Source: Anaerolineae bacterium (GTDB lineage Bacteria; Chloroflexota; Anaerolineae; Aggregatilineales; Phototrophicaceae). Taken from it: 64,000 bases of DNA. Of this stretch, positions 1 through 9,572 are shown one piece after another. The notes beneath the pieces are model-generated. The model did no database searches, had not been told where the DNA came from, and saw only the letters and a program-made list of their open reading frames with translations. Position 1 is the stretch's first letter; the number at the start of each line of letters is the position of its first letter. The DNA is taken from NCBI GenBank assembly GCA_022823945.1, contig JAJEBK010000009.1:124001-188000 (forward strand). Direction: 5' to 3'. Position numbers and translations under genes: made by a program.

Positions 1-3000
1 TTGTACCAGCCGCGCACGCGGAAATCGGCTTGATGAATGCCACTGGTATGAAAAACGGATATGCGCCGGTTCCAGGTGTTGGCGATATACAGTCGCCCGT
101 CGCTCGCTGTTGCCAAACCGGCCGGCTCGTCCAGTTCGCCGGTGGCGCTGCCACCGTTGCCGATGTCGAATTGGTGCACAGCCAAGCCAGCTTCCAACGT
201 ATAAACGCGAATGCGCTTGTTGCCTGTATCGGCGATGTAGATGCGTCCCGTGTTGTCGATGACCACATCGCGCGGACCCCAAAAGCCGTGGGTTGGATCG
301 GGCGGCGCGGCAAATCCATACTCGCCCGGCTCACCCCAGCTATAGATATGGTTGCCACCCCCATCAATATGCTGGATGCGGTAATTCCAGGTGTCGACCA
401 CCAGCATATCGCCATTTGACAACACGGCCACGCTGTTGGGGCGGTTGAAACGGATGCCGTCAGCGCCGCCGACCGTGCGCAGGGGCGAACCATCGACAGC
501 CGAGAATACCTGCACCTGGTGAGCAGTTTCGTCAGCGACATAGACTCTGCCGTCCACGACTGTCAGCGCCAGTGGGTGCTGCATGATCAATGCGCTGGTA
601 TTGAAATCGCCGAGCGGCAATCGTGGCTGCCAGTTGGCGGCGCATTGATTGACATCGGACGGCGCTTCGACTGGCACTTGGCCATCGCCGACGCCATATT
701 CCCAAATTTCGGCGGCGAAATCTTTGCGGATGAAAACATGCATGCGGTCGGAAACGGGCCAATTCGTCAACGAGAAATCCTTGCCGGTGGCCTCTGCATA
801 GCGGTCATAATCGCGCGCCCACCAGATATCAAAGATGCCTCGGCGCAGCGCTGACGCCTGCGTGTTGCCCGGCGAGAAATCCAACACATTCAGCAGCCGT
901 TCGGGCGTCAAGCCAAAATACTCTTGCATGGGCCACCACATGCGCATGTAGTCGCGTCGGATATAGCGGTCTTCCAGGATCGGTTCCACATCGCCACGAT
1001 GCCCGGCGCCGACCACCACAAAGGCAGCCTCTTCGGTATTTTGCAAGGTCGGATTGCCGCCCACGAAGACAGCCTTGGGGAAGTCGCGAAAGTACCAGCT
1101 ATAGGGCCACGACACTTCATCATCATAGGCGAAGCGCAAATCCTTGCCGTCGGTGGTGCGCAAGCTCATCTCGTTGATGTCATCCAGCACCCACTTCACG
1201 CCGGGAGCGGAATGGGCATATACCAGCAATTCGGTCGGCAGGTCATAATTGATGAAAGATGCCATCCAGGCCGCGCGAGCAGTCAAGGCGCACAGCAACG
1301 CAAAAATCGTGAGCGCGCACAAACGCCGCAAGTGCAGCCAGCCCAGATCGCGCGCCCAACGTGCCAGCAAAGCGCCACTGCCAACTGCCGCCAGCAGCGC
1401 AGCCAGCCATTGATAGGTGCGCTCCAGTTGATGCAGCGCCAAGCCCATGAAAGGCGGGTCGCCAACGATGTATGCTCCCACAACCTGGGCGCCAGCGATG
1501 ACGAACACCGGCATCGCCAGCAGCGCCAGCCAGCCGCTATTCCACAATTTGCGCTGGTTGATGCGTGATATCACGCCGCCGAAATACCAGGCGCTCATCA
1601 AGATCAGCGGCAGCGTCATGTGCGTGCCCAGCCAGGGCATCTTTTCGCCAGCTAGCGAATATCCGACCAGACTCAATATCGCCCACCAAGCCAGCAGCAG
1701 AACAAAAGACAAGCGCTTCAGCTTGCCGTCCTCTGTGGCGGCTTCACGAACAATCCGCGCTGTCGGTTCTTTCTCCGCGTCTTGTTCTGCCAATTCCGCT
1801 TCGAGCAGCTGCAACTTTTCCTGCTCGATGATTCGCTCGCGGCGCGCTTTCCAATAGCAGGTTACGCCCGCGAACATGGCGGTGACCGAGCCGATGATAG
1901 GCAGGAAAGCGTAAGTCGGCAGAATGATCATCAGGTAATAGTATTGTGGCTGGCTGCCGCGGCGCACCCCCTGCTGTTCCAGCCAATAACCCAGGCTATA
2001 GATCATGCCAGTGCCCAAGCCGGCGATATTCGTGAAGACGCTGGTGAAAAAGATGGCGAAAACCACATGGAATATCGTGGCGGATATCAGCCAGCGCTTC
2101 TTGTTCCAAGCCAAGCCGATGACCAGTGACAGAAGCGCCAGTGGCAGGAAGACTGACGCGCCAGCCAGGAATTGTCCGCTGCCGCCGCCAACGCCAGGCA
2201 CTGCCGACAACAGGCTGTTGACGCCCTCGGGCAGCGATGCGGCGAGAGCAGCAAAGGCCTCACCCGAACCGCCCATCATGCGCGTGAACAGGGCAGTGGT
2301 CCAAGGCAATATCAGGGTGATCATGAGCACGAGAAAATCGATTTCGGGGAATTGCTGCAAATAGCCCCAGAGGCCGCCAGGAGAATCGTCATCTTCTGGC
2401 TCGGCGATTCTGGTTCGCCGCCGGTCGCGCAGCAAGATCGCGCTGACGCCAAGCAAGATCGCCCAAAGCGCCAGTGGAGGCAGCCAGCTAATTGGCATAA
2501 CGGCTGTGTCTGTTGTATTTGTGTCTGCGGCGACGCTGGATTCCAACCCGTGCGAAAGCTCCTCGATGAATAGCAACCCGCCAGCAGTCAGCAGCGCCAT
2601 GAGGAAGATAAAGACCAGTTCGCGCCAGGGAATGCGCCTCATAGAATTGCGGAATGCGTAGAGTGCTGTTGTCGTCAAGACAAATCCGCCGCTGAATAAC
2701 GCAAGCGCCATCCAACCGGCAAAAGTTGACTGGTGCAAGTCGCTTAATGCGTCCCAGCTTGTGCCGCGACCCGGGATAATTTGCGCCGGGATAATGTCGG
2801 CGACGATATACATGCCCAAGGTCATCATCCCGCCCAGCAATATGCCCAGCATGATCTGTTGAAACAGGGGTTTGCCGCGCAAGTCCAAGCGAGCCTGCGC
2901 CAGCCGCACCAGGAAAAAGATCGTCAGGAAGCTGCCGAAAATGGCCAGGTAAATGAAGGCGGTTTCTTTTGACCCCAGATTCAAAATCATCGCCGCGGCG

Positions 3001-3548
3001 AAGAGATAGAGCCAATAAGCGCGCCGCCGAACGCGTTCCTCGCCATCCAGATATTGCAGGATGCAATAGGCCATGATCATCCCGAACAGGATGGATGGCG
3101 TATCATGGCGGATGTAGCGGTTGTAATAGAGCAGCAAAGGCGAGATCAAAATCATCAGCGAAGCCAGCAGCGCGCCCCACCTGCCCAGCCAGCGCCGCCA
3201 CAGCAATGGAAACATCACCAGCATGACGCCCAGCGCGGCAGTGTAGATGCGTCCGCTAAAGTCGCTGTCGCCGAAGAAGTAGAAGGACAGGGCAGTGGCA
3301 TGGAAGAGCACCGGACCGTGCATCAGCGGCGTATGCGTGAAATTGCCTTCGTTGTACAAGTTGTAGGAATAGCGCGTGTGCAGGCTCTCGTCGTGGCTCA
3401 TGACGCGCTCGCCCAGCATGTGAAAGCGGCTGAACACAGCCAGCAAGAAAATGAGGATCGCTGCGATGAGATACCAGTTTGCGGTCAGGCGCAGGCTCAA
3501 AAGGCGGCTGAGCGCGTTGTCTTCAATTTGATTGGGTGTCGTAATCAT
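1..3548 (-). CDS. Agl23/TIGR03663-like polytopic membrane protein with C-terminal NHL-like repeats (3' end beyond window)
   Basis: Manual translation from the ATG at 3548 (MITTPNQIEDNALSRLLSLRLTANWYLIAAILIFLLAVFSRFHMLGERVMSHDESLHTRYSYNLYNEGNFTHTPLMHGPVLFH...) is open through the left edge; the HDE...H.PLMHGP region is typical of the TIGR03663 family; C-terminal part reads as NHL-like (YIADTGNKRIRVY..., YIANTWNRRISVF). ORF track misses it because it runs off the window. Confidence 0.8.
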   Translation of the reverse strand, partial: MITTPNQIEDNALSRLLSLRLTANWYLIAAILIFLLAVFSRFHMLGERVMSHDESLHTRYSYNLYNEGNFTHTPLMHGPVLFHATALSFYFFGDSDFSGRIYTAALGVMLVMFPLLWRRWLGRWGALLASLMILISPLLLYYNRYIRHDTPSILFGMIMAYCILQYLDGEERVRRRAYWLYLFAAAMILNLGSKETAFIYLAIFGSFLTIFFLVRLAQARLDLRGKPLFQQIMLGILLGGMMTLGMYIVADIIPAQIIPGRGTSWDALSDLHQSTFAGWMALALFSGGFVLTTTALYAFRNSMRRIPWRELVFIFLMALLTAGGLLFIEELSHGLESSVAADTNTTDTAVMPISWLPPLALWAILLGVSAILLRDRRRTRIAEPEDDDSPGGLWGYLQQFPEIDFLVLMITLILPWTTALFTRMMGGSGEAFAALAASLPEGVNSLLSAVPGVGGGSGQFLAGASVFLPLALLSLVIGLAWNKKRWLISATIFHVVFAIFFTSVFTNIAGLGTGMIYSLGYWLEQQGVRRGSQPQYYYLMIILPTYAFLPIIGSVTAMFAGVTCYWKARRERIIEQEKLQLLEAELAEQDAEKEPTARIVREAATEDGKLKRLSFVLLLAWWAILSLVGYSLAGEKMPWLGTHMTLPLILMSAWYFGGVISRINQRKLWNSGWLALLAMPVFVIAGAQVVGAYIVGDPPFMGLALHQLERTYQWLAALLAAVGSGALLARWARDLGWLHLRRLCALTIFALLCALTARAAWMASFINYDLPTELLVYAHSAPGVKWVLDDINEMSLRTTDGKDLRFAYDDEVSWPYSWYFRDFPKAVFVGGNPTLQNTEEAAFVVVGAGHRGDVEPILEDRYIRRDYMRMWWPMQEYFGLTPERLLNVLDFSPGNTQASALRRGIFDIWWARDYDRYAEATGKDFSLTNWPVSDRMHVFIRKDFAAEIWEYGVGDGQVPVEAPSDVNQCAANWQPRLPLGDFNTSALIMQHPLALTVVDGRVYVADETAHQVQVFSAVDGSPLRTVGGADGIRFNRPNSVAVLSNGDMLVVDTWNYRIQHIDGGGNHIYSWGEPGEYGFAAPPDPTHGFWGPRDVVIDNTGRIYIADTGNKRIRVYTLEAGLAVHQFDIGNGGSATGELDEPAGLATASDGRLYIANTWNRRISVFHTSGIHQADFRVRGWY

Positions 3549-3603
3549 CTGGGCATAGACCTGCGGGACAGAAATGGGTTTGCCATAGCTGGCCGGGCGC
3601 GCA

Positions 3604-4134
3604 TCAACGCGGCTCGGGCGTATTTTGCAACTGCGGATAGCTGGCGTAGGCGCGTGGCGGGGTCGCGGCGCTCACTGCCGGGCGATTAAAATTGCCTGAA
3701 GTCGGTATGCGCGCGCGCGAGACCAACTGCGGCGCGGGACGCATCTCGGAAGTGGCAAGCGATGCGTGGTAGCCCAGCGCGATCGGCAGCAGCACCGCCA
3801 GGCAGATGGCCACGGCTGCCAGACCATAACTGAAGTGCAAGCTGCTGCGGCGGGCAAAGTCGCCCAGGGTGTTGATCGGCTTGGCTGGCGCGACCAGTTC
3901 GCCTTGCAGCGCCAGCCACATGCCATCCAGTTGTTGTCGGCTGGGGCGTCCCAGCGTCGGCAGTTGACAAGACAAATTGCGGTCGAAGGCGCGGTGGCGC
4001 ATATATTCGCGGTAACAGTCCGGGCACTCGTCAATGTAACGGGCGATTCGCCGCCGCGCAGCATCGGAAAGATCGCCGGCGACAAAACGCGCCATGTGTA
4101 CTTTGCAATACTGGTATTTGAAACGAATCAGCAT
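3604..4134 (-). CDS. putative anti-sigma factor with N-terminal zinc-finger-like motif and one TM helix
   Basis: Directly downstream of ECF sigma gene; H/CPDC motif (HMARFVAGDLSDAARRRIARYIDECPDC) and a hydrophobic helix (YGLAAVAICLAVLLPIALGY). Confidence 0.7.
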   Translation of the reverse strand: MLIRFKYQYCKVHMARFVAGDLSDAARRRIARYIDECPDCYREYMRHRAFDRNLSCQLPTLGRPSRQQLDGMWLALQGELVAPAKPINTLGDFARRSSLHFSYGLAAVAICLAVLLPIALGYHASLATSEMRPAPQLVSRARIPTSGNFNRPAVSAATPPRAYASYPQLQNTPEPR

Positions 4135-4147
4135 AGCTTCGGCTGCC

Positions 4148-4753
4148 TCAATGTACGCGCAGCATTTCTTCGAGCAAGCCCAGGCCGACCGTCTGCAGCG
4201 ACTGGCGCAAACGTTGATGCCCCAGGCGCACGCGGCTTTCGGCTGTTTTCTGCGGACAACCCATGACCTCGGCGATTTCGCGATAAGTCATGCCTTGTCC
4301 ATAGCGCAGCACGATCGCTTCGCGCAAGCGTGGCGACAAATCACCCAACGCGCGTGTAATCGAGTCGCTGGCGTCACGACGGATGACCGCAGCTTCGGGC
4401 GCTTCGGCTGGCGGCGCTTTTAACTCTGCGCCGAACCATTGCGATATGTCGACGGTCAGAAACCGTTTGCGCCGATAGGTATTGCGGCAGCGGCTGACGG
4501 CGATGGTATACAGCCAGGTCTTCAGCGCCGACTTGCGCGCATCGTAGCGATGCAGATTTTTGAACGCGTACAAGAACGACTCCTGCAAGATGTCTTCGGC
4601 GTCTTGTTCATTCATCAACAAGCTGTAGCACAGCCGATACAGACCCGCTGCGAACTGGTCGTAGAGCGCGGCATACGCATTTTGATCGCCATGCAGGGCA
4701 CGCGCGATTGTCGCGTCAATCTCGGCATTGGTTTGCCCGCGGCTAACGGTCAT
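4148..4753 (-). CDS. ECF-type RNA polymerase sigma factor (sigma-70 family)
   Basis: Region 2 (NEQDAEDILQESFLYAFKNLHRYD) and region 4 (LSPRLREAIVLRYGQGMTYREIAEVMGCPQKTAESRV) signatures. Confidence 0.93.
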   Translation of the reverse strand: MTVSRGQTNAEIDATIARALHGDQNAYAALYDQFAAGLYRLCYSLLMNEQDAEDILQESFLYAFKNLHRYDARKSALKTWLYTIAVSRCRNTYRRKRFLTVDISQWFGAELKAPPAEAPEAAVIRRDASDSITRALGDLSPRLREAIVLRYGQGMTYREIAEVMGCPQKTAESRVRLGHQRLRQSLQTVGLGLLEEMLRVH

Positions 4754-4819
4754 AGTCGACGCCTCTGGACGGCTGTTGGGCTGGCACTTCTATATCTACA
4801 CATCGCCACGGCATTTTCC

Positions 4820-6970
4820 TCAGTTTGTCCAGGAACTCGCTGCTTGAGGTGGCACGCCATCATATACATCCTGTCGCAGCCAGACGATGAGCGCGTCTTC
4901 GCTCAAGTTACTCGCGGGGCGGCGGCGTGTCTGCGTCCACCAAGCGGGTATATCCCAGACACTTTGCTGTGTCCACGACCAGTTGCGCTTGAGCAAGAAG
5001 CGCTGCCCGACATAAGCGCCACCCAACTGTGTCGGCTGTGCGTCATCGTCCATCAGCACGATGGGCTCGCCGGCAGCTTGCAAGGCGCTGGACACAAACT
5101 GCGCATTGACATAATCGCGAAGCAGCCAGGCGATCATGCCTTCGCTGCTGATGCCATGTTGATGATCTTCGACGATGGTCATATTGAGATGAGGGAAACC
5201 ACCAGTTTGCCGCGCAGACAGCTCGTGCAAGGTGCTTTGCAGCAGCTTGACATCTTGGCTGATCGCCCGCTGACGCCAAATTCCATCGGGCATAGTCGCG
5301 GCAGCCGCCGCAATCCCCCAGCCACCGCCCAGCCCGGACAGCAGCATCAAGCAGAGAAAGCCCAAGCCGATACCCTGCAAACAGGTCCCCGCGCCCCAGT
5401 AATTCGCCAGCAGCAGACAGACCGCTACCAGAACAATCGATGTCAGCAGCAGCATACCCAGCGAATGCAGCAACCGCAACAAACTGGCGTCCGCCAGCAA
5501 TCCCAGCGCCTCGACCAATCCTGCGTCAGCTGGCAGCTCCAGCATCAGCCGCGCCGTTTGCATGAATTGCACAGACATAATCAGCAGCAGAGTCAATACG
5601 ACTGCGCCGATCAGCCACTTTACCCACCAATAGGCGGTGCTGTACAGTTCAGAGCCGTCATTTTCGCCGGCGTCGCGCCCCTCGTCATCGCCAGCGTCCC
5701 ACAAGATGACCACGCGCCTGTCGACCATCAGTTGGGCGATGCCATAACTGGCCAGCAAAGTCAGCGGCAGCACGACCCACATGGCGTCGGCGGCTCCTGC
5801 GCCGGGATAAAGCAGCAATGCCAGCGCGCCAACCAGCGCCCAGGCCGCGGCGAAGCGGTCGATGTAGGTCACAGCGCCATGCCGCCACAGCAGCCAGGCA
5901 CCGCCCAGGGCAAAGACGATCAACAGCGGTTCGTAGGCGAGCAGCGCCGCAAGCCCCAGTCTTGTGTTGTCGAGCCCAGTGCCATGCGTGACGCCAGCCA
6001 GCGCATTGGCGATCAACTGGCTGACAGTGCGCAGTCCAGCGGGGTTCAACATGAAACTAGTGGCCACCAAACCAACCGCGGCCAGTGGCACAAAAGCGGT
6101 CTGCCCCAGCGGGAAGGCGCGCAGCCGGCGCATGGCCAGTTGCAGGATATCATCGCCGGGCAAGTCGAGTCGTTGGGGAGCGCTGATCGCCGTCCGCCAA
6201 ACCGCCAACCACCCTGCCACCAGCATGATAACCAGCAGGGGAATGCCTGACGGGCTGGACAACAGTGTCATCAGCGTAACCAACAGGAAAGCCCAGCGCG
6301 CGTCTGACAGTCGCTGCGAATACCAATAGCGGCGGACCATCCATACAGCCAGCAGCGCAAACAACAGCATAAAACTGGTGCCATCGGCTGTGCGCGCAGA
6401 GGCGATTGGAATGGCCAGCAATGACAGCAAGCCCGCCCAAACGAAAGTCCGCGTTCGCCCCAAATGGTCGCGGAAAAGCAGGGGCGTCAAGGTCAGGGCA
6501 AAGCCGGCCAGCATGGGCACGATGCGCGCGCTGAACTCGTTCGCGCCGAGCAGGCTGAATGTGAGAATCTGGCTGATATACGTTAGCGGGCTGCTGGCGG
6601 CGCTGGCATTGCCCGGCGCATCGTCTTCGATGCTGTGCCAGGCGTGAAGCGCATTGCCAACTTCGACATCGCCAAGCGGCAAAGTGTCCAGCTCGGCGAC
6701 GCGCAATAGCAGCCCCAACAGCGCCAGGCACAAATAAGCCAGCCACTCGGCAGATATGTCCCGGCGGGCTGCGCTGTCATCCGCCTGTGCAGATGCCGCG
6801 TTCAAGTCATTCAGTCCCGATGTCGCTGTCAAGCTGCCCAGCTCCCGCTCATGATGGCGCAAGCGCTGTTGCGTACACGCGCGATTGTCCGGATTCGCAG
6901 ACGACTGGCAGGCGCGCTTGCAGGATATCTTCACCCAGGCTGCCATATTGCGATTGTTCTGTTTGTCCAT
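4820..6970 (-). CDS. polytopic membrane protein, glycosyltransferase 39-like; true start probably ~6800-6865 (non-ATG), since the upstream gene ends at 6849
   Basis: Long ORF with multiple hydrophobic segments and an N-terminal GT39/Agl23-like region (LRVAELDTLPLGDVEVGNALHAWHSIED...SSPLTYI). Confidence 0.7.
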   Translation of the reverse strand: MDKQNNRNMAAWVKISCKRACQSSANPDNRACTQQRLRHHERELGSLTATSGLNDLNAASAQADDSAARRDISAEWLAYLCLALLGLLLRVAELDTLPLGDVEVGNALHAWHSIEDDAPGNASAASSPLTYISQILTFSLLGANEFSARIVPMLAGFALTLTPLLFRDHLGRTRTFVWAGLLSLLAIPIASARTADGTSFMLLFALLAVWMVRRYWYSQRLSDARWAFLLVTLMTLLSSPSGIPLLVIMLVAGWLAVWRTAISAPQRLDLPGDDILQLAMRRLRAFPLGQTAFVPLAAVGLVATSFMLNPAGLRTVSQLIANALAGVTHGTGLDNTRLGLAALLAYEPLLIVFALGGAWLLWRHGAVTYIDRFAAAWALVGALALLLYPGAGAADAMWVVLPLTLLASYGIAQLMVDRRVVILWDAGDDEGRDAGENDGSELYSTAYWWVKWLIGAVVLTLLLIMSVQFMQTARLMLELPADAGLVEALGLLADASLLRLLHSLGMLLLTSIVLVAVCLLLANYWGAGTCLQGIGLGFLCLMLLSGLGGGWGIAAAAATMPDGIWRQRAISQDVKLLQSTLHELSARQTGGFPHLNMTIVEDHQHGISSEGMIAWLLRDYVNAQFVSSALQAAGEPIVLMDDDAQPTQLGGAYVGQRFLLKRNWSWTQQSVWDIPAWWTQTRRRPASNLSEDALIVWLRQDVYDGVPPQAASSWTN

Positions 6971-9572
6971 ACAGTATATGCGTGATGCCCTGCCGCGCTA
7001 TGCTGCCTTCGACCGCAGCGAAGTCGGCCGCGGTGTAGAGTTGGCGCAGATCGTCACGCCGTGTGCCAGCGATGGCAGGATATGTATTGCCGCGCCACTG
7101 CTGTTCGTGATTTTCCCAGCCCAGCACATTGGGGATGCCCGCCAGAGTGCCGACGCGTCCGTAGCGAATGTCATAGGCTTTCTGCACCGCTTCAGCCACG
7201 ACCGCTTCATCGCGTCCGACCAACTCGCTCAAACAAGCGATGACAGCCTGGTCGTCTTGGTGCAATCCGCCCAGATCGCCCTGCAAAGAGAGCGGCTTTT
7301 GCACGATCACCGCATCTCCGTCCAGCAGCGCCAGGCCATCATGCAGCGATATGACGCTGTCTGCGCTGTCGTCCGATTGGTTGCCGCCCCGAGAAAAAAG
7401 CTGCGAACCGCTCGATACCATTTGGCCCGCCGCGACATGGCGAATGCTGTCGCTCCAGCCGGGTGGAGCAGTGTAGCGCGCTGAAACTTGTGCTTGCTGC
7501 CGACCCGTTTCGATCCAGGCGCGGTGATTGACGGCGGCAATCGTATAGGCTGTGCCGGCGATGACACTGGCAGTGGTGATGCCCACAATCCCCAGGCGAA
7601 GCAGCGCGTGCGGAGCGGGTTGCTGGCGCTCAAGTGTCATGCTGAACAGGGCATAGGCGCAAGCGATGCTCCACAGCGCCCAGGCCTGATAATAGAATTT
7701 GAAGACTGTGTTGATGCGAGCGCCAAAGTTGTCGCGCAGGTAGAAAAATTCAACGAAGAAGGCGAGCGCCAAACCCATGGCAATCAGCAGCAGGGAAAAA
7801 CCGGTCGCTGGCGGATAAGTTATCCAGCGGACCGCCACGAACTCATCGCGGCGCGGGTTATAGCGGGCGGGAAAGAGACGCGCCACAACAAGCGCCATGC
7901 CCAGCAGCAGCATGATCGCAACCAGGCTATGCGAAAGCCGTCGTTCCAGGACCATCCCCAGCCATTCAGAGCCGGTTTTCGCCGATGCCGAGCCGATGCC
8001 AGGGAAAAGCTGCTGCGGATAGGCGAGCGCTTGCGCCAGCGCAGCCACAGTCAGCAACCCCGCGCCGATGCCCAAGACCGCGCAGCCCACCCGCCAGCCA
8101 AGCCGCCAGTTGAAGCGGGGAGTCGCTCTGCCGCGCCAGCTTTCGACCAGCAAGTAGGCCGACAGGATGATGATGAAGGGACCAAACATGATGAAGAAAC
8201 GTGGAAAATAGCTTGGGTTGACCAGGTTGGGCAAGATGCCGCCAGCCTGCGAGCGAAATCCCACGAAATAGGGCAGGTATGCCAGGACAGCGACTGATGC
8301 CAGCTTCACAGCGAAGCCGGCCAGCCCCAGCCAATCGTATCCCTCCAGCCTGCCGCGTTCGCTGGTCATCAATCGGCGCAGCGCCTCGACACCAACCATG
8401 CCACACAGATAAATTGGACCATCCCAGGCATTCAGAAAAGCGAGACCGCCCAGCGCCACGCCATATAGAACGATCTCCCAGCCATTTGGATGTCTGCGCA
8501 GCAGCAGCAAGTTCAGCATCAAACCAATGGTTGCAACCACAAAAGGCAGCGCCAGCACATGGGGATGATTGTCCGCCAGCACGAAACTGAAAGCCGGGAA
8601 TTCGTCTATCGGCTGGTAACCAGTCAGAGCGCCGTCCAGAGTGTAGTCGCTCAGCACGCGGCTGGCATGAAACCACCACCAATGCGACCAAGCGCTGGTG
8701 TCCAGGTTCAGACGGGAATCCATTGTGGTGACCGGGTTGGCTGGCAAGTCGTCCCGTTGTTGGATGCCCCAAAACTCAAAGTATTCCGCAGGCGCCGCGC
8801 GTGATTGATAGGGCGCTTCAATCAGCCAGAACTGAAAGCTGCCCATCAGTGTCAACATCACCACAGCCAGGCCGCCAGCGATCAACGCGCTGCCAGGCAC
8901 AGCCGCCTGCCGCCCACGCGAGCGGACGAGATTGTAGGCCACGCCAAAAGCGCAACTACCGGTTAGCGCGACCAACATGGCATTTGTCAAAGTGAAGGCG
9001 ATTGTGCTGCTCAAGCCGCTGAGAAGTGACAGCCCTGCAGACATCACATAGCCCAGATAATAATAGCTGATTACGTACCCCGACATCCAGGGGTCGGCGG
9101 GAGGAAAGCTCGGGCTGCGCTGGCTGGCGCTGATGAATGCCAGCTCCATTGGTTTTTCGGTTGTGTACAGCTCTGGCTGAAAAGCGCGGAAGAGCGCCCA
9201 GGCGATGAATAAGGCAGCGAAGATCAATTCGCTTGTCACGACCAGCGCTATATTTTCGCGCCACCACTCGCGGATAGAGAATCCGCCAGGCAGCATCCAG
9301 CAACACAGGCTCGATCCCGCCAGGATCAACAGCCAGCAAAATACCAGGCTGCCCGCCGAGTTATCCAGGAATCCGTAACTGCCCAGCAGCCAATACAGCG
9401 ACGCCACCAGCAGCAGACCAATGGCGCGAGCCAGTGTATAGCCGCGGTCGGGCAATCCGCCCAGCAGCCGCCAGCACAAGGGCAGCACAGCCGCGCCGGC
9501 CAGCGCAATCCACAACCACCAGCCCAGCAAATAATGCCCTTCGCGCGACAGCCAATCGATAACCAATGTCAT
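6849..9572 (-). CDS. DUF2298 / Chlor_Arch_YYY domain membrane protein
   Basis: Motifs EKPMELAFISASQRSPSFPPADPWMSGYVISYYYLGYVM, NTVFKFYYQAW, GIPNVLGWENHEQQWRG; ATGA overlap with upstream gene. Confidence 0.87.
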   Translation of the reverse strand: MTLVIDWLSREGHYLLGWWLWIALAGAAVLPLCWRLLGGLPDRGYTLARAIGLLLVASLYWLLGSYGFLDNSAGSLVFCWLLILAGSSLCCWMLPGGFSIREWWRENIALVVTSELIFAALFIAWALFRAFQPELYTTEKPMELAFISASQRSPSFPPADPWMSGYVISYYYLGYVMSAGLSLLSGLSSTIAFTLTNAMLVALTGSCAFGVAYNLVRSRGRQAAVPGSALIAGGLAVVMLTLMGSFQFWLIEAPYQSRAAPAEYFEFWGIQQRDDLPANPVTTMDSRLNLDTSAWSHWWWFHASRVLSDYTLDGALTGYQPIDEFPAFSFVLADNHPHVLALPFVVATIGLMLNLLLLRRHPNGWEIVLYGVALGGLAFLNAWDGPIYLCGMVGVEALRRLMTSERGRLEGYDWLGLAGFAVKLASVAVLAYLPYFVGFRSQAGGILPNLVNPSYFPRFFIMFGPFIIILSAYLLVESWRGRATPRFNWRLGWRVGCAVLGIGAGLLTVAALAQALAYPQQLFPGIGSASAKTGSEWLGMVLERRLSHSLVAIMLLLGMALVVARLFPARYNPRRDEFVAVRWITYPPATGFSLLLIAMGLALAFFVEFFYLRDNFGARINTVFKFYYQAWALWSIACAYALFSMTLERQQPAPHALLRLGIVGITTASVIAGTAYTIAAVNHRAWIETGRQQAQVSARYTAPPGWSDSIRHVAAGQMVSSGSQLFSRGGNQSDDSADSVISLHDGLALLDGDAVIVQKPLSLQGDLGGLHQDDQAVIACLSELVGRDEAVVAEAVQKAYDIRYGRVGTLAGIPNVLGWENHEQQWRGNTYPAIAGTRRDDLRQLYTAADFAAVEGSIARQGITHILYGQTEQSQYGSLGEDILQARLPVVCESGQSRVYATALAPS

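Noticed and set aside
4439-6250. 603-aa plus-strand ORF
   Set aside because: Entirely antisense to a membrane-protein gene; Gln/His-rich low-complexity product typical of shadow ORFs in high-GC DNA.
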